Source: Candidatus Cloacimonadota bacterium
GTDB taxonomy: Bacteria; Cloacimonadota; Cloacimonadia; Cloacimonadales; TCS61
DNA length: 33,836 nucleotides
NCBI GenBank assembly: GCA_021157525.1
Contig: JAGGWK010000048.1
Span: 1 to 33,836, forward strand
Reading direction: 5' to 3'
The translations under genes were made by a program, and so were the position numbers. This document shows, one piece after another, positions 23,021 to 30,309 of the stretch. The notes under the pieces were generated by a model, which did no database searches, had not been told where the DNA came from, and saw only the letters and a program-made list of their open reading frames with translations. Numbering within the stretch: position 1 is the stretch's first letter; each line of letters starts with the position of its first letter.

Positions 23021-23674
23021 ATGCAAGAACATACAATAAGAGCGGTTATTTTCGATATGGATGGGGTTTTGCTGGATAGTGAGCCTCTCTACTATGATAT
23101 ACAACAAGAGCTGTTTCGCTCGTTGGGCTTTGAGGTTTCAGAAGAAGAATACGGCCATTTTATCGGTCTTACCATGGAAAGCATGTGGCAAAAACTCAAA
23201 GAGACACATGGACTAAAACAGAGTGTTCCACAGCTGATAAAGCAAAACAACAAAGCCATTCTCAAAGCCTTTCGCCATAGGGATCACTTTATTCCCATCC
23301 CATTCCTGCTGGACTACATGCACCAGTTGCAGAGCGAGGGCAAAGTGCTGGCAGTTGCATCATCCACAGCTAAAGAAATCATTACCATCATCCTGGAAAA
23401 ATTGGGTCTGACCTTCTATTTTCAGGAAGTGGTAAGTGGCGAAGAAGTTCCCGCTGGTAAACCTGCACCGGATATCTTTTTGGAAACCGCCTGCCGTTTG
23501 GGACTGGAACCCGCAGAATGCCTGGTTATAGAAGACAGTGCCAACGGTGTATCCGCCGCCAAAGCAGCCGGGATGCAATGTCTGGGATTTGCCTATTCAC
23601 TTTTTGGTGACCAGGATCTTTCTGCAGCGGACAAAGTGGTTTCCGGGTACGACGAGTTGCTGGAAGAGCTGTGA
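23021..23674 (+). CDS. HAD-superfamily hydrolase, beta-phosphoglucomutase-like subfamily
   Basis: A 217-residue phosphatase or phosphomutase. HAD motif I is IFDMDGVLLDSE with the nucleophilic Asp, motif II VASST, motif III lysine in GKPAPDIF, and motif IV VIEDSANGVSAAKAAGM. The helical cap after motif I marks subfamily IA, which includes beta-phosphoglucomutase, phosphoglycolate phosphatase and sugar phosphatases; the exact substrate is not visible. The ATG at 23021 has AGGA nine bases upstream; a TTG nine bases earlier would place the ribosome site too close. It overlaps the ComB homologue by four bases (GTGA), so the two are coupled. Confidence 0.88.
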   Translation: MQEHTIRAVIFDMDGVLLDSEPLYYDIQQELFRSLGFEVSEEEYGHFIGLTMESMWQKLKETHGLKQSVPQLIKQNNKAILKAFRHRDHFIPIPFLLDYMHQLQSEGKVLAVASSTAKEIITIILEKLGLTFYFQEVVSGEEVPAGKPAPDIFLETACRLGLEPAECLVIEDSANGVSAAKAAGMQCLGFAYSLFGDQDLSAADKVVSGYDELLEEL

Positions 23675-24381
23675 ATATCGCCATTCTGCATCTCTTGGAT
23701 GGAGCAGCCCAAGCCCGTGGCCTCACCGTTATCATCGATGTGTTCCGCGCCTTTTCAACCGCCTGCTACCTCTATGCCAATAATGCGGAAAAGATAATCC
23801 CCGTGACCACGGTGGAAGAGGCTTTTGAGCTGAAAAAAACCTTGGGGAACACGGTGTTACTGGGAGAGGTAGGAGGTAAGGTCATCCCGGGGTTTGACTT
23901 TGACAATTCACCAGCCCATATAGAGAATGAAAATTTTACGGGCAAAACCGTGATTCATCGCTCCAGCAGTGGCACTCAGGGACTCATTGCCGCTCAGCAG
24001 GCCACGGAAGTAATTACCGGAAGTCTGGTAAATGCCGGGGCCATTGTGCGGTATATTCAGTTGCGGCAACCTGCCGAAGTAAGCCTGGTATGCATGGGAT
24101 GGTCGTGTCAATATGCCACCGAAGAAGACAACCTCTGCGCAGGCTATATCAAAGCCTGCCTGGAAGGTAGAGCATTTCCATTGGATGCATCCATCGCAGC
24201 CCTGAAAGAGACTGCTGGGAAACGTTTCTTTTTACCTGAAAATCAGCAATCCGAGCCGCAGCGTGATTTTTATCTGTGCACTCGGGTCAGTCCTTTTCCC
24301 TTTATCCTGAAACGGCGTTTTGAAGCCGCATCCGGCCATTATTACCTGGAATCTGTAGCTGTTGACATCCCTGCCTGCTAA
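23671..24381 (+). CDS. ComB family 2-phosphosulfolactate phosphatase homologue
   Basis: A 236-residue ComB-family protein. Characteristic segments are VIIDVFRAFSTACYLYANNA, GEVGGKVIPGFDFDNSP, TVIHRSSSGTQGL, GSLVNAG and EEDNLCAGYIK. ComB removes phosphate from 2-phosphosulfolactate in methanogen coenzyme M synthesis; many bacteria without coenzyme M carry homologues whose role is unknown, and no ComA or ComC gene is seen here. The start is GTG at 23671, overlapping the HAD stop by four bases. Co-transcription with a HAD phosphatase suggests linked handling of phosphorylated small molecules. The gene converges on a lipoprotein gene, with 21 bases between stops and no clear terminator. Confidence 0.87.
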   Translation: MNIAILHLLDGAAQARGLTVIIDVFRAFSTACYLYANNAEKIIPVTTVEEAFELKKTLGNTVLLGEVGGKVIPGFDFDNSPAHIENENFTGKTVIHRSSSGTQGLIAAQQATEVITGSLVNAGAIVRYIQLRQPAEVSLVCMGWSCQYATEEDNLCAGYIKACLEGRAFPLDASIAALKETAGKRFFLPENQQSEPQRDFYLCTRVSPFPFILKRRFEAASGHYYLESVAVDIPAC

Positions 24382-24402
24382 TCCTCGGCACTCCTGATAT
24401 TT

Positions 24403-24837
24403 TTATAACACCTCCAGGTTGGCGTGAGCAATCCATTTCCATCTATTTTCAGCATATTGAAACACGCTGAGCCGAGGTGCGGGATTTTTATTTAGCACTT
24501 CACCGTCGATGACTTCTTTCGCCTGAACAAAGTACGTTACAATGATGGTATTTTTGTTGTGTGTTTCAGTAAAGTTGGTGAGGGTAAATTCACCCATTTC
24601 CAGCTCTTTTGCCAAGGCAAGTTCCTCTGCTTTGTTCCGTGGCCCATCGGTATGTATCGATTGAAAGTCATCGGCTATAAACGAGGTAAGTGCGGTGATA
24701 TTGTTGGTTTTCAGCAGTTCGAAGGTATATCTTACTAATTCTTCGCCCTTCCCGTTCTGGTATTCCACCACATCAACCTTACAGCCAACAACCATCAACA
24801 TCAGCGCAGCGCAAAGCCACAGTAATTTTCTTTTCAT
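24403..24837 (-). CDS. Lipoprotein with NTF2/SnoaL-like (DUF4440-type) domain
   Basis: A 144-residue lipoprotein. MKRKLLWLCAALMLMVVGC is a lipoprotein signal with lipobox VVGC (Cys19), without Asp at +2. The mature part starts with a helix containing GEELVRYTFELLKTNNI, then FIADDFQSIH and beta strands (NTIIVTYFVQAKEVI, RLSVFQYAENRWKWIAHANL), the typical order of NTF2-like folds of the DUF4440 type. Function is unknown; such domains bind small ligands or are enzymes. The start at 24837 is fixed by GGGAGG five bases upstream; an in-frame ATG 72 bases further upstream precedes the promoter-like hexamer and is rejected. Confidence 0.82.
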   Translation of the reverse strand: MKRKLLWLCAALMLMVVGCKVDVVEYQNGKGEELVRYTFELLKTNNITALTSFIADDFQSIHTDGPRNKAEELALAKELEMGEFTLTNFTETHNKNTIIVTYFVQAKEVIDGEVLNKNPAPRLSVFQYAENRWKWIAHANLEVL

Positions 24838-24871
24838 CTCATCCTCCCAAAATCCTGTTTCCTTCTCATAC

Positions 24872-24900
24872 GAGATGTTTTTTGGCCAGTGGAATGTCAA
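24872..24900 (-). promoter_or_regulatory. Putative promoter of the lipoprotein gene
   Basis: Consensus TTGACA (24900-24895), preceded by C, 57 bases before the ATG at 24837. The 17-spaced position reads CATCTC; no good -10. Confidence 0.4.
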
Positions 24901-24992
24901 GTATTTCATAAACTTACATCATCCATTCGCCTTCAAGCATGCCATCCTTCGGAATTTCACCTTTTCTCAGCAATTGTCCTTCAGCTTTTCGT

Positions 24993-25021
24993 TTGACAGA
25001 AAATTTGCGAAAAAAAATTGT
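24993..25021 (+). promoter_or_regulatory. Putative promoter of gcvPA-gcvPB
   Basis: Consensus TTGACA (24993-24998), 54 bases before the gcvPA ATG. AATTGT at 25016-25021 is the 17-spaced -10. No glycine riboswitch is recognisable in the short leader. Confidence 0.4.
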
Positions 25022-25052
25022 GCGGTAAATAAAATATTAAAAGGAGTCAATT

Positions 25053-26390
25053 ATGCCGTTTATCTCCAATACAGAAGAACAGCAACAGGAAATGCTTACG
25101 GCTTGCGGTGTGAAAAGTTTTGACGAACTCATCTCGACGATTCCCAAAAAATTTATCCACCATGACCGCTGCTCCCTGGAAGACGCATACTCCGAACTGG
25201 AAATCACGCGTAAAATGAATGCTCTCGCTGCCAAAAACGCAGCGGATTTCAATTCCTTTCTGGGAGCAGGGATTTACGATCACTTCATTCCTGCTGCCGT
25301 TGATCACATGTTGTTACGTCCGGAATTTCTCACTGCCTACACCCCTTATCAGGCGGAAGTAAGCCAGGGAACCCTGCAATACATCTATGAATATCAATCG
25401 CTTATTTGCGAACTTACCGGGATGGAAATAGCAAATGCCGGAATGTATGATGGCGCTACCGCCTGCGCAGAAGCCATCCTGATGGCTGTACGAAAAACCA
25501 GAAAAACCAAGGCAATCGTTTGTGGCTCGGTAAACCCGCTGTACCTCAGAGTGATTCAGGTGTACACCGAAGGTCAGGGGGTGGAAATTGTGGTGATTCC
25601 ATCTAAAAACGGGGTCGTGGATACCGATGCCCTTGCTGCAGCAATAGATGACAAAACAGCCAGCGTACTGTTACAAACGCCGAACTTCTTCGGCAACATC
25701 GAAAACGCTTTTGCCGTGGAAAAACTGGTACATGCATCCAAAAAAGCACTTTTTATCGTGGCAGTCGACCCCATATCTCTGGCTGTGTTGAACGCTCCCG
25801 GCGAATACAATGCCGACATCGTTGTTGGCGAAGGTCAGAGCCTGGGGAACAGCATGAATTTCGGCGGGCCACTGTTTGGCTTCTTTGCCGCCAAAGCATC
25901 GCTGGTACGCAACATGCCGGGACGCATCGTAGGAGCTACCCTGGATGCCGATGGCAAAACATCCTACGTTCTCACTTTGCAGGCTCGTGAGCAACACATC
26001 CGCCGAGGAAAAGCCACTTCAAACATCTGTTCGTCAGATCAGCTATGCTCCCTGGCAGCCACAGTGTATATGTGTTTGATGGGACCTGCGGGACTGAAAG
26101 AAGTGGCTGAGCAATCCACCACAAAAGCTCACTATCTGGCAGGAAAAATCGCTGCTCTGGATGGCTATGCCATGGCTTCTGATCAGCCTTTCTTCAAGGA
26201 ATTCGCTATCACCACACCCCGTCCAGCAGCAGAAATAGTAGAGGTGCTCAAAGATAAAAAAATCTTTGCCGGGGTGGATCTGGCACCCTTTGGCAACCCA
26301 GACATGTTGCTTATCGCCGTTACCGAAAAAAAAACCAGAACCGATCTCGATGCCTTGGTTGCTGCCCTTCAGGAGGTGAATAATGGCTAA
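25053..26390 (+). CDS. gcvPA: Glycine dehydrogenase (decarboxylating) subunit 1
   Basis: The N-terminal half of split glycine decarboxylase (P-protein), which decarboxylates glycine and passes the aminomethyl group to lipoylated GcvH. The 445 residues start PFISNTEEQQQEMLTACGVK, and show family segments FLGAGIYDHFIPAAVDH, RPEFLTAYTPYQAEVSQGT, ICELTGMEIANAGMYDGAT and GEGQSLGNSMNFGGPLFGFF. AAGGAG lies upstream of the ATG. It overlaps gcvPB by eight bases. No gcvT, gcvH or lpd gene is nearby, so the rest of the system must be elsewhere. Glycine cleavage fits an amino-acid-fermenting or C1-using anaerobe. Confidence 0.96.
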   Translation: MPFISNTEEQQQEMLTACGVKSFDELISTIPKKFIHHDRCSLEDAYSELEITRKMNALAAKNAADFNSFLGAGIYDHFIPAAVDHMLLRPEFLTAYTPYQAEVSQGTLQYIYEYQSLICELTGMEIANAGMYDGATACAEAILMAVRKTRKTKAIVCGSVNPLYLRVIQVYTEGQGVEIVVIPSKNGVVDTDALAAAIDDKTASVLLQTPNFFGNIENAFAVEKLVHASKKALFIVAVDPISLAVLNAPGEYNADIVVGEGQSLGNSMNFGGPLFGFFAAKASLVRNMPGRIVGATLDADGKTSYVLTLQAREQHIRRGKATSNICSSDQLCSLAATVYMCLMGPAGLKEVAEQSTTKAHYLAGKIAALDGYAMASDQPFFKEFAITTPRPAAEIVEVLKDKKIFAGVDLAPFGNPDMLLIAVTEKKTRTDLDALVAALQEVNNG

Positions 26391-27831
26391 TCTGATATTT
26401 GAAATGCACGCTCCCGGACGCAAAGGATACACCCTTCCCAAAAACGACGTGCCCACACCCATAGCCACATGCATCCCACAAAATTACTCCCGCACCGCAC
26501 CCCTGCGTCTGCCGGAAGTAAGCGAACTGGATGTGATGCGTCACTTCATCGAACTGAGCCAACTCAACCACTTCATCGAGAAGGGATTTTATCCTCTGGG
26601 CTCCTGCACCATGAAGTACAATCCCAAAATAAATGAAACCCTGGTACGCAATCCCGGCTGGAATAACATCCATCCCCTGCAACCCCAAGACACGGTGCAG
26701 GGAGCATTGGAAGCGATGTATGACCTGCAGCGGGATCTGGCCGAAATCGCCGGCTTTGCTGTAGCTACTCTGCAACCGGTTGCCGGCGCTCAGGGAGAAT
26801 TCACCGGCCTCAAAGTTATCGCCGCCTATCACAAGCACAATGGCGACACCCACAAAACCAAAATCTTGCTGCCAGACTCTGCCCATGGCACAAACCCTGC
26901 CAGCGCATTCATGTCCGGATTTGAGATCGTGGAACTGCCATCCAACGATAAAGGAATGGTTGACCTGGAAGCTTTGAAAGCAGCAATCGATGAAAACGTT
27001 GCCGGCTTCATGCTCACCAATCCAAATACACTGGGCATCTTTGAATCTCAGATAGAAGAGATATCCAGGCTGGTTCACAGCGTAGGTGGCCTGATGTACA
27101 TGGATGGTGCAAATTTCAATGCTTTGATGGGCTTGGTAAAACCCGGTGAAATCGGCTTTGACGTGATGCACTATAATCTGCACAAATCCTTCGCTACTCC
27201 TCACGGAGGCGGCGGCCCCGGATCCGGCGCAGTTGGTGTGAGAGAAGATCTGGTAAAATTTCTCCCCTACCCCATGGTGACAAAAGAGGGAAGCCAATAC
27301 GTCCTCTGCAACAACGACCAAGAGACATCCATAGGGAAAGTGCACGCTTTCTATGGCAACTTCGGTGTGAATCTCCGTGCTTACATCTACATCAAAATGC
27401 AGGGAGCAGACGGCATCATGCGGGTTTCTCGCAATGCCATAATCAACGCAAATTACATCATGCGGAAACTGGAAAAATACTACCATGTACCCTTCAACGA
27501 CAACTGCATGCATGAATTTGTGGCCAGTGGTGAATGGCAGAAGGAAAAGTATGGCATCAAAACCCTGGATATTGCCAAGCGCATTCTGGACAAAGGGTAC
27601 CATGCTCCTACCATCTACTTCCCCCTTATCGTGCATGAGGCCATGATGATAGAGCCCACCGAAACCGAAAGCAAAGAGACTTTGGACGCATTTATCCAAG
27701 CCATGATCGACATCGCCAAAGAGTGCGAAGAGACCCCTGAACTGGTAAAAAACGCTCCTCAGAATACGCCTATCCGTCGGGTTGATGATACCCTGGCAGT
27801 GCGTCAGTTAAATCTTCATTACACGTGGTAA
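26383..27831 (+). CDS. gcvPB: Glycine dehydrogenase (decarboxylating) subunit 2
   Basis: The C-terminal, PLP-binding half of split glycine decarboxylase. The 482 residues include FYPLGSCTMKYNPKINE, LPDSAHGTNPASAFMSGFE and the PLP lysine Lys268 in HYNLHKSFATPHGGGGPGSG (262-281). It forms an alpha2-beta2 enzyme with GcvPA. The start at 26383 lies inside gcvPA and has a full AGGAGGTG ribosome site. A long hairpin terminator follows. The antisense strand carries a long open frame, which is a shadow of this gene. Confidence 0.97.
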   Translation: MANLIFEMHAPGRKGYTLPKNDVPTPIATCIPQNYSRTAPLRLPEVSELDVMRHFIELSQLNHFIEKGFYPLGSCTMKYNPKINETLVRNPGWNNIHPLQPQDTVQGALEAMYDLQRDLAEIAGFAVATLQPVAGAQGEFTGLKVIAAYHKHNGDTHKTKILLPDSAHGTNPASAFMSGFEIVELPSNDKGMVDLEALKAAIDENVAGFMLTNPNTLGIFESQIEEISRLVHSVGGLMYMDGANFNALMGLVKPGEIGFDVMHYNLHKSFATPHGGGGPGSGAVGVREDLVKFLPYPMVTKEGSQYVLCNNDQETSIGKVHAFYGNFGVNLRAYIYIKMQGADGIMRVSRNAIINANYIMRKLEKYYHVPFNDNCMHEFVASGEWQKEKYGIKTLDIAKRILDKGYHAPTIYFPLIVHEAMMIEPTETESKETLDAFIQAMIDIAKECEETPELVKNAPQNTPIRRVDDTLAVRQLNLHYTW

Positions 27832-27848
27832 CCCTGAGGGTATACCTA

Positions 27849-27894
27849 CCGATAAAAGCAGGTCTGCAAACTCAGACCTGCTTTGCTTTATCGG
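27849..27894 (+). terminator. Two-part hairpin terminator after gcvPB
   Basis: An inner perfect stem AGCAGGTCTG/CAGACCTGCT closes loop CAAACT; outer arms CCGATAAA (27849-27856) and TTTATCGG (27887-27894) extend it, with four unpaired bases on one side. AGTTTTCC follows. Confidence 0.8.
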
Positions 27895-27998
27895 AGTTTT
27901 CCATTATATTTTCATTTATGCAAAAGTGTGTAATATTTATGGACGTGAAATAATGATGGCAACAATTTGCCATCATGAAATTTATGAGGAGATATGAG

Positions 27999-30242
27999 AT
28001 GAGAAAATTAGTTTTGTTTCTGATCATCAGCAGCTTTTCACTGCTGTCTGCATCAGTGTTATTGTGGAATAACGAGAACGGATCCTGGCACTACCCCCAT
28101 CCTGAAACCGGCGTACCTTCTGCCGGATATCAAGGTATTGAAGAAGTGCTCAATGAACTGAATGTGACCTTTGAGATAGTGCAGGTTTTGCCTGCCGATC
28201 TGTCTGGCTACAGCGTCGTCTTTGCCTCTCTGGGCTCATGGTGCGAAACCTGATCGCTGATACCTCCTGGCACCGTGAGTGCCTCTGATCAACAGCGAAT
28301 ACTGGATTTTCTTTCCGCCGGCGGAGCTCTGTATGTAGAGGGAACCAATGTGGGAGAAGACCACAATGGCACCGCATTTTGGGATGCACTGGGCGCAAGT
28401 TACCTGGGCCAGGGGCCACTACATGGTGATATTTCCACCGTCGCAGGGGAGCAAAATTCCTTCCTGGCACCCAAAATATATGACTACATGAGCAATACCG
28501 ACGCCGACATTTACATCAACCGCTTTGCCCCCGGCACAGGGGAGGTACTCCTCTCTTCCCATAATCCCGACTATGCCCGGGTGATAACCCATGAAAATGG
28601 TCAATCCCGCACCATCGTTTCATCCCTTATCTTCGGCGCCCTGGCAGATGACATCGGCTTTACTACCAAGGTGAATCTGATGCAACTGTACCTCAATTTT
28701 TTGACAAATAAACAGGAGCCCACCATCCAGGCATCGGAAGAATCCATAGACCTTGGCCTTACCATGCCCAATGGTGCCATCTCAGACACCCTTTACATCC
28801 AAAATATCGGCGGCTCTCCCCTGGATGTCTCATCCATCACCTTGAGTGGCAATGCCTTCAGCATCTCTGCTCTGCCATCTGTAGAATTGGCGTTTGGGAT
28901 GGAAACCCCTATCATCGTCACATACCCCGCAGCAAATTCCGGGGATTTCACCGGCTCTGTCGATATCATCTCAAACGACCTCACAAACACCGTGCTCTCC
29001 ATACCCGTCTCAGCCAGCAGCTACCAGCCCCCTACGGTAAATGGCCCCACTTCCCTTACCGGAGAAGCGCAACCCGGAGAGACGGCTTCCGACACCTTTA
29101 CCCTGAGCAACAGCGGCGAGCTACCCCTGGATTATTGGCTGGATATCCGTCCCGATAACCCCAAAGCAGGCGGCCCTGACGGATTTGGCTACAGCTGGAC
29201 GGACAGCAACGACCCCGGCGGCCCGGAATATTCCTGGGAAGATATTTCCGCTACCGGCACTCTGCTGGAGCTCACCGGGTCAAACAGCTTCATCGAAGTC
29301 GATCTGCCCTTCGGATTCCCCTTTTATGGCAGCATCCACAACCAGATAAAGATCACCTCAAACGGGTATCTTACCTTCCATGAAGATGGTACCGATCGCA
29401 CAAACGATCCCATCCCAAATGTGGTCTACCCAAACGACTCACTTTTTCCCTTCTGGGACAACCTGTCCGCTGATTCTGGCTCGCTTTACTATTGGCAGGA
29501 TGCAGCCAACAACCGTGTAATCATCCAATATAGCGACTGGACACTGAGCAGCGGCTACGGCAACTACTCCTTCCAGATTCATCTCTACAACAATGGTGAC
29601 ATTTACTTTTATTATGAACACATGGAAGGCACCCTCACCTCGGCCACCATCGGCATAGAAAATCAAGATGGAACCGACGGATTGCAGATTGCCTATAACG
29701 AGCCCTACATGGAAGATCAGCTGGCGATCAAGATTTCCAGCGGCATTCCATGGCTATTTCTGGATGCCTACACCGGCACCATCCTGCCCGGTGATGCCGT
29801 GGAAGTTGCCATCACCTTCGATGCAACCACTCTTTCCGTGGGAGATTACACCGCGGCTTTGCACGTAAACAGCAATGACCCCATTCACCCGCAGGTAATC
29901 ATCCCCACTACTCTGCACGTAGCTCCGGTATCTGCTGATGCCCCCCTGACAAACACCACGATGACACTGCAGAATTTCCCAAATCCCTTCAATCCCAGCA
30001 CCACGATTTCCTTCTCGTTACCCCGGGATGCAGCCAGCTCCAGTGCCGAACTGCAGATTTTCAACAGCCGTGGCCAGTTGATACGCAGTGAATCTCTGCC
30101 TCTGGATGGCACTTCATCCACTCACTCGTTTGTGTGGGATGGCACCGATAAAAACCGCGCCACCATGGCCAGTGGACTCTATTTCTACCGTGTGAAAGCT
30201 GGCAAATTCACTGCATCCAAGAAGATGCTATTGATGAAGTAA
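27999..30242 (+). pseudogene. Secreted multidomain protein with C-terminal sorting domain, interrupted by an in-frame TGA
   Basis: Codons before and after TGA at 28251-28253 are in the same frame and form one protein of about 747 residues if the stop is read through. The chosen ATG (27999) has GAGGAGA seven bases upstream and begins a signal peptide (MRKLVLFLIISSFSLLSA). Then come a Rossmann/amidotransferase-like region (to about residue 225, LLDFLSAGG type), an Ig-like choice-of-anchor region (ESIDLGLTMPNG...SNDLTNT), a second anchor plus a beta region with LPFGFPFYGS and ITSNGYLTF, a BACON-like segment (HVNSNDPIHPQ), and a C-terminal FlgD-like sorting domain (FPNPFNPSTTISFSLP ... GLYFYRVKAGKFTASKKMLL). 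The first GTG after the stop lacks a ribosome site. Nonsense mutation, sequence error or recoding are all possible. Confidence 0.8.
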
Positions 30243-30261
30243 TATCACGTTAAACATAATA

Positions 30262-30299
30262 AAAAAAGCGGCTTCCGATTTCTGGGAAGCCGCTTTTTT
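30262..30299. terminator. Bidirectional terminator between the two secreted-protein genes
   Basis: GCGGCTTCC/GGAAGCCGC with flanking AAAAAA/TTTTTT gives 15 paired bases around loop GATTTCTG; T runs follow on both strands, serving both convergent genes. Confidence 0.9.
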
Positions 30300-30309
30300 G
30301 CGTTTCAAA

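Noticed and set aside
24838-24909. Upstream ATG giving a longer lipoprotein
   Set aside because: It would place the start before the TTGACA hexamer and bury the lipoprotein signal; the GGGAGG site belongs to the ATG at 24837.
25022-25052. Glycine riboswitch before gcvPA
   Set aside because: The leader after the putative promoter is only a few tens of bases, too short for the known aptamer.
26320-27699. Long open frame (459 codons) on the minus strand opposite gcvPB
   Set aside because: It mirrors a strongly conserved gene, has no ribosome site and its translation looks like low-complexity His/Phe-rich shadow sequence.
28275-30242. The GTG at 28275 as start of a separate gene
   Set aside because: No ribosome site, no signal peptide, and it begins inside the same domain as the preceding segment in the same frame.
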